Below, piece by piece: positions 6,508-12,954 of a stretch of 19,867 nt of DNA. This DNA is from Trueperaceae bacterium (lineage in GTDB: Bacteria; Deinococcota; Deinococci; Deinococcales; Trueperaceae), in the NCBI GenBank assembly GCA_003567075.1, contig PXAU01000145.1, positions 1-19,867 of the forward strand. Reading direction: 5' to 3'. Position numbers and translations under genes: made by a program. The notes beneath the pieces are model-generated. The model did not search any database. It had not been told where the DNA came from and saw nothing but the letters and a program-made list of their open reading frames with translations. Each line of letters starts with the position of its first letter. Position 1 is the first letter of the stretch.

Positions 6508-7134
6508 TCAACGGGTGCCGTAGAGGCGATCGCCGGCGTCGCCCAGCCCCGGCACGATGAAGCCGCGCTCGTCGAGGCGTTCGTCGAGGCCCGCCAGGAT
6601 GATCTCCACCTCGGGATGCGCAGCGGCCACCCGCTCCACGCCTTCGGGCGCGCCCAGGATGCACAGCAGCCGGGCTGCCTGCACGCCGCGCTCACGCAGC
6701 AGGTCGAGCGCTGCCACGGCGCTGCCTCCTGTGGCAAGCATCGGGTCCAGCACGAACACCTCGCGCTCGTGGACGTCGCTGGGGAGCTTCACGAAGTAGC
6801 GCACCGGTTGCAGCGTCGCCTCGTCACGGTACAGCCCCACGTGACCGACGCGCGCCCCTGGCACCAGCGCGAGGATGCCGTCGGCCATGACCAGCCCGGC
6901 CCGTAGAATCGCGACCAGCGCCAGCTTCTTCCCCGCCAGGCGCCGCACCTGCGCGCTGGCCACGGGCGTCTCCACCACCGCGTCCTCGAGCGGCAGGGAG
7001 CGCATCGCGTCGTAGGCCATCAGCATGCTGATCTCGGCGCACAGCGCCCTGAACTCGCGCACCGTGGTGGTGCGCTCGCGCAGGATCGACAGCTTGTGCT
7101 GCACCAGCGGATGGTCGACGACGGTCACGGCCAT
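6508..7134 (-). CDS. upp: Uracil phosphoribosyltransferase
   Basis: 208 residues, exactly family length. It carries 'LVQHKLSILRERTT' near the N-terminus, 'ILRAGLVMADG' (77-87) and 'VGLYRDEATLQPV' (99-111). The PRPP-binding loop 'VLDPMLATGGSA' is at 128-139, with 'ILGAPEGVE' and the uracil-binding C-terminus 'DERGFIVPGLGDAGDRLYGT'. It salvages uracil to UMP using PRPP in the cytoplasm. The ATG at 7134 is preceded by a strong Shine-Dalgarno (GGGGAGGAA), in contrast to the wecA gene that follows. UMP feeds the UTP and UDP-GlcNAc pools, a loose metabolic link to the downstream envelope genes, but a separate promoter for wecA argues against a strict operon. Confidence 0.96.
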   Translation of the reverse strand: MAVTVVDHPLVQHKLSILRERTTTVREFRALCAEISMLMAYDAMRSLPLEDAVVETPVASAQVRRLAGKKLALVAILRAGLVMADGILALVPGARVGHVGLYRDEATLQPVRYFVKLPSDVHEREVFVLDPMLATGGSAVAALDLLRERGVQAARLLCILGAPEGVERVAAAHPEVEIILAGLDERLDERGFIVPGLGDAGDRLYGTR

Positions 7135-7222
7135 GACGGGTTCCTCCCCAGGCCGCCGCCGCGTGGCGCCGTGCGCCCGCGGCCGGCAGCGCCGCCGCGG
7201 CCAGGCCCACGGCGCATGAGCA

Positions 7223-7252
7223 ACGCCCGGACGGTGCATGGCGTCCGGGCGT
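7223..7252 (-). terminator. Hairpin downstream of tRNA-Ser
   Basis: A perfect 10-bp stem (ACGCCCGGAC paired with GTCCGGGCGT, 10-nt loop) begins 5 nt after the encoded CCA end of tRNA-Ser in the direction of transcription. There is no U tract. It probably ends the tRNA transcript or protects its 3' side before upp begins. Confidence 0.5.
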
Positions 7253-7257
7253 GCGAG

Positions 7258-7348
<91 letters not shown>

Positions 7349-7386
7349 AAGGCGCTCCACGGGACGTCGTCCGCGTCGAGCGCACA

Positions 7387-7392
7387 ACGATA
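7387..7392 (-). promoter_or_regulatory. Possible -10 box for tRNA-Ser
   Basis: Minus-strand TATCGT lies 38 nt before the mature 5' end of tRNA-Ser. The same hexamer serves as -10 before the SDR-like gene at 12942. No -35 could be assigned. The rest of the 182-nt gap to the divergent tRNA-Gln holds only that gene's promoter. Confidence 0.3.
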
Positions 7393-7486
7393 CCACGCCA
7401 CCGCGGGACGTGTACCCTCCCAGGCAGCGCAACCGCCGCAGCGCGCTACGCCCCGCGGCGGGGAGCCCCAACGGTGTGCGACCGCC

Positions 7487-7516
7487 TTGACGTGGCAGCG
7501 ACCGCGTCGGTAGCAT
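7487..7516 (+). promoter_or_regulatory. Promoter of tRNA-Gln(CUG): TTGACG-N18-TAGCAT
   Basis: A -35 box TTGACG (7487-7492), 18-bp spacer and -10 box TAGCAT (7511-7516) end 14 nt before the tRNA 5' end. This is the best housekeeping promoter in the window and anchors TAGCAT as the -10 form used by this organism. Confidence 0.75.
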
Positions 7517-7530
7517 CGAAGGTGGCCTGG

Positions 7531-7604
7531 TGGCCCGTCGTCTAACGGCAGGACAACCGGTTCTGGTCCGGTCGGTCGGGGTTCGAATCCCTGCGGGCCA
7601 GCCA
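7531..7604 (+). tRNA. tRNA-Gln(CUG)
   Basis: 74 nt with encoded CCA. Acceptor TGGCCCG/CGGGCCA has a weak U1-A72 pair, an identity feature of tRNA-Gln, and discriminator G. The anticodon arm ACCGG-TTCTGGT-CCGGT gives anticodon CUG (reads CAG). The T loop is TTCGAAT. It differs at only two positions from the tRNA-Gln that follows 88 nt later. Confidence 0.97.
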
Positions 7605-7614
7605 TCACGGCCCA

Positions 7615-7648
7615 GCGCGCCCGCCTTCGTCGACGAGGGCGGGCGCGC
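7615..7648 (+). terminator. Long palindrome after tRNA-Gln(CUG)
   Basis: GCGCGCCCGCC pairs with GGCGGGCGCGC, and the 12 bases between them are themselves self-complementary apart from one T-G. The element is therefore an almost continuous 34-nt palindrome starting 10 nt after the CCA end. No U tract follows. Terminator or transcript 3'-end stabiliser. Confidence 0.5.
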
Positions 7649-7673
7649 GGCGTGGGATGCTTTGGCGGTGGTG

Positions 7674-7679
7674 TACACT
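7674..7679 (+). promoter_or_regulatory. Possible -10 box TACACT of tRNA-Gln(UUG)
   Basis: TACACT lies 13 nt before the second tRNA-Gln, the same distance class as the 14 nt seen for the first. No -35 match is evident at 16-18 bp. Position makes it plausible; read-through from the first tRNA promoter is the alternative. Confidence 0.4.
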
Positions 7680-7692
7680 CGGGGTTGGCCAT

Positions 7693-7766
7693 TGGCCCGT
7701 CGTCTAATGGCAGGACAACCGGTTTTGGTCCGGTCGGTCGGGGTTCGAATCCCTGCGGGCCAGCCA
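7693..7766 (+). tRNA. tRNA-Gln(UUG)
   Basis: 74 nt with encoded CCA, same acceptor and T arm as the preceding tRNA. The anticodon loop TTTTGGT gives UUG (reads CAA, and CAG by wobble). The only differences from its neighbour are one C-to-T in the D loop and the C-to-T in the first anticodon base, which indicates descent by tandem duplication. Confidence 0.97.
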
Positions 7767-7789
7767 TCACGGCCCCGAGCGGGCCCTTC

Positions 7790-7823
7790 CGAGGCAGCGA
7801 CGCCGCATGGCGTCGCTGCCTCG
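7790..7823. terminator. 15-bp perfect hairpin between tRNA-Gln(UUG) and convergent rsmJ
   Basis: Perfect 15-bp inverted repeat (7790-7804 with 7809-7823) around a GCAT loop. It lies between the rightward tRNA-Gln and the leftward methyltransferase ending at 7864. The placement suits a bidirectional terminator, though no U tract is present on either strand. Confidence 0.6.
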
Positions 7824-7863
7824 TCGGCGTTCGCCGGCAGCCGGCACGACCTGCGCGCAGCGT

Positions 7864-8646
7864 TCATGCGCCGCCGCGGCCGCCGGCGTAGAGGTCGTAG
7901 CGCGTGGTCCGGCCCAGGATGCGGCCCGAAGGCGCCACCCCGGCGAAGGGTGGATCGTTGCGGCCACGCTTGACCACCACCCTGCGGCGCGCCGCGGCCA
8001 GGGCCGCGGCCAGGAGTTCGTCGTCGGGCGCGGGCGGCGCCGACCAACGCGCGACCTCGCGCAACCAGCGCAGCTCCACGGCGCTGGTGCCGCGCTGCTC
8101 GCGGCCCGGGAAGAGCGGATCGAGGTAGACGACGTCGCAGGCCGGCAGGCTGGGCAACAACAGCGCCGCGTCGCCGCTCCGCAGCCGCAACCGTGCGGCG
8201 GCCGGATGGGCGGCCGCGCGCCAGCGCGCGAGCGCCGCCTCGAGCACGAGCGCCATCGCCGGCGCGTGCTCGAGCATCAGCACCTGCGCGCCCGCCGCCG
8301 CGGCCACGCCGGCGTCGACCCCCCACCCTGCCGTGGCGTCCGTCACCGTCACCCCCTCGATCCGGCCTCCCAACGCTCGCAGTAGCAGGTCGCGCCCTGG
8401 GCGGGGCGGCCCCGGCGCCGGTGGTCGCCGCACGCCGGCACCGGCCGGCGGTCCGCGCAGTCCCGGCCCGTCGTCGTCCCACCACACCACCACCGGCGGC
8501 GGCACCGCGGCGACCCAGTCTGCTAGCTGCAGCACCTGGCCGCCCAGGCGCCTGGCGCAGGCCACGGCGGCCGGCTGCCAACGCGCCGCAGCCGGCACCA
8601 CCAGCGGCCCGGCCAACCCCAGCCGGGGCTCGGGCCCGGCCCTCAT
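7864..8646 (-). CDS. rsmJ: RsmJ-like 16S rRNA (guanine-N2) methyltransferase
   Basis: 260 residues. The SAM-binding motif 'VTDATAGWGVDAGVAAAAGA' (101-120) matches RsmJ's 'DATAGLGRDAF', and 'MLEHAPAMALVLEAAL' follows as in RsmJ ('MLERNPVVAALL'). The catalytic motif 'VVYLDPLFPGRE' (172-183) and C-terminal 'VVVKRGRNDPPFAGV' plus 'TTRYDLYAG' are equally characteristic. E. coli RsmJ makes m2G1516 in 16S rRNA. The central loop before the SAM motif is Pro/Gly-rich (about 61-84) and unlike RsmJ in composition. The ATG at 8646 has AGGTG five bases upstream; an in-frame ATG at 8709 would add 21 residues of poor similarity. It is divergent from the aminotransferase gene. Confidence 0.85.
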   Translation of the reverse strand: MRAGPEPRLGLAGPLVVPAAARWQPAAVACARRLGGQVLQLADWVAAVPPPVVVWWDDDGPGLRGPPAGAGVRRPPAPGPPRPGRDLLLRALGGRIEGVTVTDATAGWGVDAGVAAAAGAQVLMLEHAPAMALVLEAALARWRAAAHPAAARLRLRSGDAALLLPSLPACDVVYLDPLFPGREQRGTSAVELRWLREVARWSAPPAPDDELLAAALAAARRRVVVKRGRNDPPFAGVAPSGRILGRTTRYDLYAGGRGGA

Positions 8647-8708
8647 CCAGGCACCTGATGTACCGAGGACGCTTGCGAATCGACGGCTTGGCGTCGCATG
8701 ATACTTCA

Positions 8709-8714
8709 TATCGT
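8709..8714 (+). promoter_or_regulatory. Possible -10 box of the aminotransferase gene
   Basis: TATCGT (8709-8714) lies 60 nt before the ATG at 8775, in the 128-nt divergent gap with rsmJ. TTGGCG (8688-8693) is a -35-like hexamer but the spacer is only 15 bp. This AT-richer patch (8698-8716) is where both divergent promoters most likely sit; minus-strand TATCAT (8698-8703) is the counterpart for rsmJ. Confidence 0.35.
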
Positions 8715-8774
8715 AAGGCCCCAGGGGGCGTCGCGTTCGCATCGAGCGCGGCGCTCCTGGAGCGAGGAGGCATC

Positions 8775-10088
8775 ATGAGCAACCGATCGATCGCCGCACG
8801 GCGCGCGTCCGCCGTCGCGCGCGCCGCCGCCAGCGTGCACCCGATCTCCCCCGTGAAGGCCTCCGGCAGCTACGTGTGGGACGCCGACGGCGCCCGCTAC
8901 CTGGACTGGACCGTAGGGATCGCCGTCATGAACCTCGGCCACTCGCACCCGCGCGTGCTCGACGCGGTCCGACGCCAAGCCGAGACGTTCCAGCACCTGT
9001 GCTTCGCCGTGGGCATGCACGAGAGCTACGTCCAGGTGGCGGAGCGTTTGGGTCAGATCGCGCCCGGTCCCTCGCCGAAGCGCACGTTCCTGGTGAACTC
9101 GGGCGCCGAGGCGGTCGAGAACACCGTCAAGATCGCCCGCGTCGCGACCGGTCGGCAGGGCATCGTGGCCTTCACGCACGCCTTCCACGGACGCACCCAG
9201 CTAGCCCTGTCGCTCACCGGCAAGGCCGACCCGTACAAGGCCGGCTTCGCGCCTCGCGCCGGCGAGATCTACCGCGCCGCGTACCCCTACCTCTACCGCA
9301 ACCCCTTCGGCCTGGAGGGCGAGGCTGCCGCGGAGGCCTACCTGGCGCAGCTCCAGGACTTGGTCAAGACCACCATCGGCGAGAGCGAGGTGGCCGCCTT
9401 CGTGCTCGAACCCGTCGCCGGTGAGGGCGGGTTCATCCCCGCCCCCGGCACCTTCCTGCGCGGGCTGCGGACCTACGCCGACAGGATCGGCGCGCTCTGG
9501 ATCGACGACGAGGTGCAGGCCGGCATGGGCCGCACCGGGCGCTGGTGGGCCGTGGACCACCATGACCTGGAACCCGACCTGGTGGCCAGCGCCAAGGCCC
9601 TCGCCAGCGGCTTCCCGCTGGGCGCCGTGGTGGGCCGGGCCGAGGTCATGGACAAGGTGGAGCCCGCCATGCTCGGGTCCACCTTCGGCGGCAACCCCAC
9701 CGCCTGCGCCGCAGCGCTGGCGACCATGGACGTGATCGAGGAGGAAGGTCTGCTGGAGCGCGCCGGCGTCATCGGCCAGAAGATCCGCGTGCACTTCGAG
9801 GCGCTGCAGGCGCGCCAGCCCAGGCTCGGCGACGTGCGCGGGCTGGGTGCGATGGTGGGACTCGAGTTCGTGGCCGACGACGGTCGCAGCCCCGACCCGG
9901 CGACGGTGCAGCGCCTGGTCACCACCTGCCGCGAGGGCGGTCTGCTGGTGCTGCCCACCGGCACCTACGGCAACGTGATCCGGCTGCTGCCGCCCCTCAA
10001 CCTTCGTGACGCCGAGCTGGAAGAGGGCCTAAGCACGCTGACGGCCGCGATCGAGAGCGTGCTGGAGGCGGTGCCGACACCGGCCTGA
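8775..10088 (+). CDS. Class III PLP aminotransferase (4-aminobutyrate/acetylornithine-type)
   Basis: 437 residues, a complete class III omega-aminotransferase. PLP phosphate-binding 'NSGAEAVENTVKIAR' is at 108-122 and 'FHGRT' at 137-141. The cofactor-ring Asp lies in 'IDDEVQAGMGRTG' (Asp245), the Schiff-base lysine in 'SAKALASGFPLG' (Lys274), and 'STFGGNP' follows. The overall wording is nearest to GabT-type 4-aminobutyrate aminotransferases, with acetylornithine/acetyl-lysine and 5-aminovalerate enzymes as alternatives; substrate cannot be fixed by eye. It moves an amino group from an omega-amine to 2-oxoglutarate in the cytoplasm. The ATG has a strong Shine-Dalgarno (GAGGAGG, 4-5 nt). No catabolic partner such as a semialdehyde dehydrogenase is adjacent. 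Confidence 0.9.
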   Translation: MSNRSIAARRASAVARAAASVHPISPVKASGSYVWDADGARYLDWTVGIAVMNLGHSHPRVLDAVRRQAETFQHLCFAVGMHESYVQVAERLGQIAPGPSPKRTFLVNSGAEAVENTVKIARVATGRQGIVAFTHAFHGRTQLALSLTGKADPYKAGFAPRAGEIYRAAYPYLYRNPFGLEGEAAAEAYLAQLQDLVKTTIGESEVAAFVLEPVAGEGGFIPAPGTFLRGLRTYADRIGALWIDDEVQAGMGRTGRWWAVDHHDLEPDLVASAKALASGFPLGAVVGRAEVMDKVEPAMLGSTFGGNPTACAAALATMDVIEEEGLLERAGVIGQKIRVHFEALQARQPRLGDVRGLGAMVGLEFVADDGRSPDPATVQRLVTTCREGGLLVLPTGTYGNVIRLLPPLNLRDAELEEGLSTLTAAIESVLEAVPTPA

Positions 10089-10100
10089 GCGATGCCGGTG

Positions 10101-10121
10101 GCGCGGCGGGCAACGCCGCGC
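10101..10121 (+). terminator. Hairpin after the aminotransferase gene
   Basis: GCGCGGCG-GGCAA-CGCCGCGC forms an 8-bp GC-only stem 12 nt after the stop codon and before the rpe promoter. No U tract follows. Confidence 0.45.
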
Positions 10122-10161
10122 ACGGACCCGGCTGGAACGCCGCCGGTGACGTCAGCGCGCG

Positions 10162-10170
10162 TGCTAGCCT
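10162..10170 (+). promoter_or_regulatory. Extended -10 promoter TGC-TAGCCT of rpe (leaderless type)
   Basis: TGC-TAGCCT is followed by 6 nt and then the ATG of rpe at 10177. No Shine-Dalgarno intervenes and no good -35 is seen. The predicted +1 falls on the start codon. Confidence 0.6.
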
Positions 10171-10176
10171 CGGTGC

Positions 10177-10845
10177 ATGGCAACGCTGCGCATCGCTCCC
10201 TCCATCCTCGCCGCCGACCTCGGGCGCCTGGCCGAACAGGTGGCAGCCGCCGAGGCCGCCGGCGCCGACTGGATCCACGTCGACGTGATGGACGGTCACT
10301 TCGTTCCCAACCTCACCTTCGGCACCGCCGTGGTCGAGGTGGTGCGACGCAGCACCCGCTGCTTCGTCGACGTGCACCTGATGATCGACGCGCCCGAGCG
10401 CTGGGCCGAGGCCTACGTCCAGGCCGGCGCCGATCTGGTCAGCGTCCACGCCGAGGCGACCGTGCACGTCCATCGCGCCCTGGCGGTGGTCCGCGCGGCC
10501 GGCGCGCAAGTGGGGCTGGCGGCCAACCCCATGACCCCGCTCACCGTGCTCGAGGAGGCGCTGCCCGAACTCGACCTGGCCGTGGTCATGGCGGTCGATC
10601 CGGGGTTCGGCGGCCAACGGTTCCTGCCCCGCACGCTGGCCCGCCTCGAGCGCCTGCGGGCGCTGCGCGACGCCGGTGGACACGCCACCTTGCTGCAGGT
10701 GGACGGCGGCATCAGCACCGACACGATCGGGTCTGCCCGGCGCGCCGGAGCCGACGTGGCCGTGGCCGGCAGCGCGGTCTTCGGCGCCGACGATCCAGCC
10801 GCGGCCGTCGCGGCCCTGCGCCGCGCAGCGAGCAACGACGAGTAA
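10177..10845 (+). CDS. rpe: Ribulose-phosphate 3-epimerase
   Basis: 222 residues, full family length. Motifs: 'APSILAADLGRL' (7-18), metal-ligand segment 'WIHVDVMDGHFVPNLTFG' (32-49), 'FVDVHLMI', 'MAVDPGFGGQRF' and 'LQVDGGIS'. It interconverts ribulose-5-phosphate and xylulose-5-phosphate in the pentose phosphate pathway as a cytoplasmic TIM-barrel metalloenzyme. The ATG follows a TAGCCT box by 6 nt without a Shine-Dalgarno, so it is probably translated from a leaderless mRNA. It is convergent with accA across only 29 nt, in which no hairpin was seen. Confidence 0.97.
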   Translation: MATLRIAPSILAADLGRLAEQVAAAEAAGADWIHVDVMDGHFVPNLTFGTAVVEVVRRSTRCFVDVHLMIDAPERWAEAYVQAGADLVSVHAEATVHVHRALAVVRAAGAQVGLAANPMTPLTVLEEALPELDLAVVMAVDPGFGGQRFLPRTLARLERLRALRDAGGHATLLQVDGGISTDTIGSARRAGADVAVAGSAVFGADDPAAAVAALRRAASNDE

Positions 10846-10874
10846 CGAAGACGAAGGCGTACCCCGGTCGCCGC

Positions 10875-11828
10875 TCAGGCCGCCTCGAGGACGCGGCCCA
10901 TGCGCCGGAAGCGCTCGTGACGCTGCGCCATGAGCGACTCGCTGCTGTGGTCGCGCAGCGCCGCGAAGGCCTCGGACACCGCCACGCGCACGGCCTCCAC
11001 CGCGCCGTCCGGGTCCTTGTGCGCGCCACCGACCGGCTCTGGGATGACGCTGTCGACCACGCCCTGCTCCAGCAGGTCGTCGGCCGTGAGCTTCAAGGCC
11101 TCGGCGGCCCGCGGCGCTTCGGCCGCGTCGCGCCAACGGATGGCCGCGCACGACTCGGGGCTGATCACCGAGTAGATCGCGTGCTCGAGGATCAACACGC
11201 GGTTGGCCACCGCGAGCGCCAGCGCGCCACCCGAACCGCCCTCGCCGATGACGACGCTCACCGCCGGGACGCGTAGCCGGCTCATGCGCTGGATGCTCGC
11301 GGCGATGACCCAGGCCTGCCCCTGCTCCTCCGCCGTGATCCCCGGGTAGGCGCCCGGCGTGTCGATGAGGCTGAGCACCGGCAGACCGAACTTGTCCGCC
11401 AGGTCGAACAATCGCAGCGCCTTACGGTAACCGCTGGGGTGCGCCATGCCGAAGTTGCGGTGGATGTTCTCCTTCGTGTCGCGACCCTTCTGCTGCGCCA
11501 GCACCACCAGGCCGTGATCGCCCAGCCGCGCCAAGCCACCGACCAACGCCGGGTCGTCGCCGAGCGCGCGGTCACCGTGGAGTTCGCTGAAGTCCTCCAC
11601 CACGCGGGCCAGGTAATCGAGCGCGGTCGGGCGCCCAGCCGCGCGGGCCACCTGGACGCGCTGCCAGCGGTCGAGCTTGGCGAAGGTCTCGCGCGTCAAG
11701 CTCGCCAGCCGCTGCTCGAGCGCGGCGATCTCTCCTGACAGGTCTACGTCCTGCTCGTCGGCGTACGCCCGCATGTCGCGGATCCGCGCCTCGAGATCGT
11801 CGATCGGCTTCTCAAACGGCAGTGGCAC
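10875..11828 (-). CDS. accA: Acetyl-CoA carboxylase carboxyltransferase, alpha subunit
   Basis: 317 residues, the family norm. The N-terminal helical segment 'FEKPIDDLEARI' and coiled region (about 5-60) are followed by 'ELHGDRALGDDPALVGG'. Next come 'GRDTKENIHRNFGMAHPSGY', 'LPVLSLIDTPGAYPGI' and 'IGEGGSGGALALAVAN', which form the carboxybiotin/acetyl-CoA site and oxyanion hole. 'YSVISPESCAAI' follows. With AccD it transfers CO2 from carboxybiotin to acetyl-CoA to make malonyl-CoA for fatty-acid synthesis. The GTG start lies inside accD (17-nt overlap, different frame) with GAGGAGG nine bases upstream, so translation is coupled and 1:1 expression is expected. AccB and AccC are not in the window. 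Confidence 0.96.
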   Translation of the reverse strand: MPLPFEKPIDDLEARIRDMRAYADEQDVDLSGEIAALEQRLASLTRETFAKLDRWQRVQVARAAGRPTALDYLARVVEDFSELHGDRALGDDPALVGGLARLGDHGLVVLAQQKGRDTKENIHRNFGMAHPSGYRKALRLFDLADKFGLPVLSLIDTPGAYPGITAEEQGQAWVIAASIQRMSRLRVPAVSVVIGEGGSGGALALAVANRVLILEHAIYSVISPESCAAIRWRDAAEAPRAAEALKLTADDLLEQGVVDSVIPEPVGGAHKDPDGAVEAVRVAVSEAFAALRDHSSESLMAQRHERFRRMGRVLEAA

Positions 11829-12780
11829 GCTGCAACGCCTCCTCACCGTCGCTCGCCGGCGCACCGTCATCGTGGTCGAGCGAAGGCGCCGCCAGCGCAG
11901 CGTCACGGACGACGGCGCTGCCGGCGCACGAAGCCAACCCGGCGCGCAGCACGCGCACGTAACCGGCCAGGCGCGACTTCAGCGCCGGCCTCGCGATCAC
12001 GTCGTCGAGCATGCCCTTGCGCAACAGGAACTCCGCGCGCTGAAAGCCCTCGGGAAGGTCCTGCTTGATCGTCTGCTGGATCACGCGCGGCCCCGCGAAG
12101 CAGATGAGCGCGCCCGGCTCGGCCACCACCAGGTCACCGAGCGTCGCGAAGCTCGCGGTCACGCCGCCCGTGGTCGGATCGGTGAGCACGCTCACGTACG
12201 GAAGACGCCGACGCGCGAGCGCCTCGAGCGCCACCGTCGTCTTGGCCATCTGCATGAGCGACAGGGCGCCCTCCTGCATACGAGCGCCGCCCGAGGCGGC
12301 CACGCTGACGAAGGCGCGGTCCTCGTCGGCGGCCCGCTCAGCGGCCCGTGCGATCTCCTCGCCGACCACCGATCCCATCGAGCCGCCGAGGAACCCGAAG
12401 TCCATCACCGCCAGGGCCACCGGCTCACCCTCGAGCGTGGCCGCTCCCGTGAGGATGGCGTCCGGACGGTCGGTCTTCGATTGGGCCGCCTGCAGGCGCT
12501 CGGTGTAGGGCTCGGTGTCGACGAAGCCGAGCGCGTCCGACGGCATGACCGCGCCCGACCAACGCTCGAAGCTCCCCTCGTCGGCCAGCATCGCCACCCG
12601 CGCCTCGACCGGCATGCGCTCGTGGAAACCGCACTCAGGGCAGACGTAGAGGTTACCGATCAGGTCCTTGCGGTAGATCTGCGCGTGACAGCCCGGGCAC
12701 TTGAGCCACAACCCGGTAGGGCTGGCGTCATCGTCGCCACGGGTGGGACGCTTGCGGCGGAACCAGCGTTCGAGCGCCAT
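11812..12780 (-). CDS. accD: Acetyl-CoA carboxylase carboxyltransferase, beta subunit
   Basis: 322 residues. It begins 'MALERWFRRK' followed by the four-cysteine zinc ribbon (Cys28, Cys31, Cys47, Cys50: 'CPGC...CPEC'), the hallmark of AccD. The crotonase-like core carries 'MDFGFLGGSMGSVVGE', 'ASGGARMQEGALSLMQMAKT', 'SVLTDPTTGGVTASFA', 'GALICFAGPRVIQQT' and 'GFQRAEFLL'. It pairs with AccA as the carboxyltransferase. The last 45 residues are a weakly conserved, Ala/Asp-rich tail longer than in many homologues. The ATG at 12780 has an excellent Shine-Dalgarno (GGAGGAGG). A large inverted repeat lies just upstream of its likely -10 box. Confidence 0.96.
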   Translation of the reverse strand: MALERWFRRKRPTRGDDDASPTGLWLKCPGCHAQIYRKDLIGNLYVCPECGFHERMPVEARVAMLADEGSFERWSGAVMPSDALGFVDTEPYTERLQAAQSKTDRPDAILTGAATLEGEPVALAVMDFGFLGGSMGSVVGEEIARAAERAADEDRAFVSVAASGGARMQEGALSLMQMAKTTVALEALARRRLPYVSVLTDPTTGGVTASFATLGDLVVAEPGALICFAGPRVIQQTIKQDLPEGFQRAEFLLRKGMLDDVIARPALKSRLAGYVRVLRAGLASCAGSAVVRDAALAAPSLDHDDGAPASDGEEALQRATAV

Positions 12781-12823
12781 TCGTCCTCCTCCTCGGGCGT
12801 GGGGGCCGCTGCGAGCACGCGCC

Positions 12824-12829
12824 ATGATA
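12824..12829 (-). promoter_or_regulatory. Probable -10 box TATCAT of accD-accA
   Basis: Minus-strand TATCAT lies 43 nt upstream of the accD start, leaving an untranslated leader of about 37 nt that contains the Shine-Dalgarno. A 17-18 bp spacer would put the -35 inside the inverted repeat at 12840-12876. Confidence 0.5.
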
Positions 12830-12839
12830 CACACCCACA

Positions 12840-12876
12840 GCCGCCGTACAGCATCGTCGCGATGCCGTACGGCGGC
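12840..12876. repeat. 37-nt inverted repeat upstream of accD (candidate operator)
   Basis: GCCGCCGTAC-A-GCATCG, TCG centre, then CGATGC-C-GTACGGCGGC: 16 of 17 positions pair, with one central A/C mismatch. It spans the region where the accD -35 should lie and is about 42 bp from the -35 of the divergent SDR-like gene. The position suits a repressor or activator site better than a terminator, since no transcript from a neighbouring gene ends here. Confidence 0.6.
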
Positions 12877-12918
12877 GCGCTCCACACCGGCCGGCCACGC
12901 GCCGCGCAGCCGGATGCC

Positions 12919-12947
12919 TTGTGAGCGCTTGCGGAGCGTCGTATCGT
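12919..12947 (+). promoter_or_regulatory. Promoter of SDR-like gene and nrdR: TTGTGA-N17-TATCGT
   Basis: TTGTGA (12919-12924), a 17-bp spacer and TATCGT (12942-12947), then 7 nt to the ATG at 12955. There is no Shine-Dalgarno between, so the transcript is predicted to be leaderless. Confidence 0.65.
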
Positions 12948-12954
12948 GTTCGTC

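Noticed and set aside
7135..7222. Several GC-only inverted repeats upstream of upp
   Set aside because: In such GC-rich sequence short GCC/GGC repeats pair by chance; none is positioned as a clear regulatory element.
7531..7766. CRISPR-like direct repeats
   Set aside because: The repeated 74-nt units fold as tRNA-Gln genes with encoded CCA; there are only two and no spacer array.
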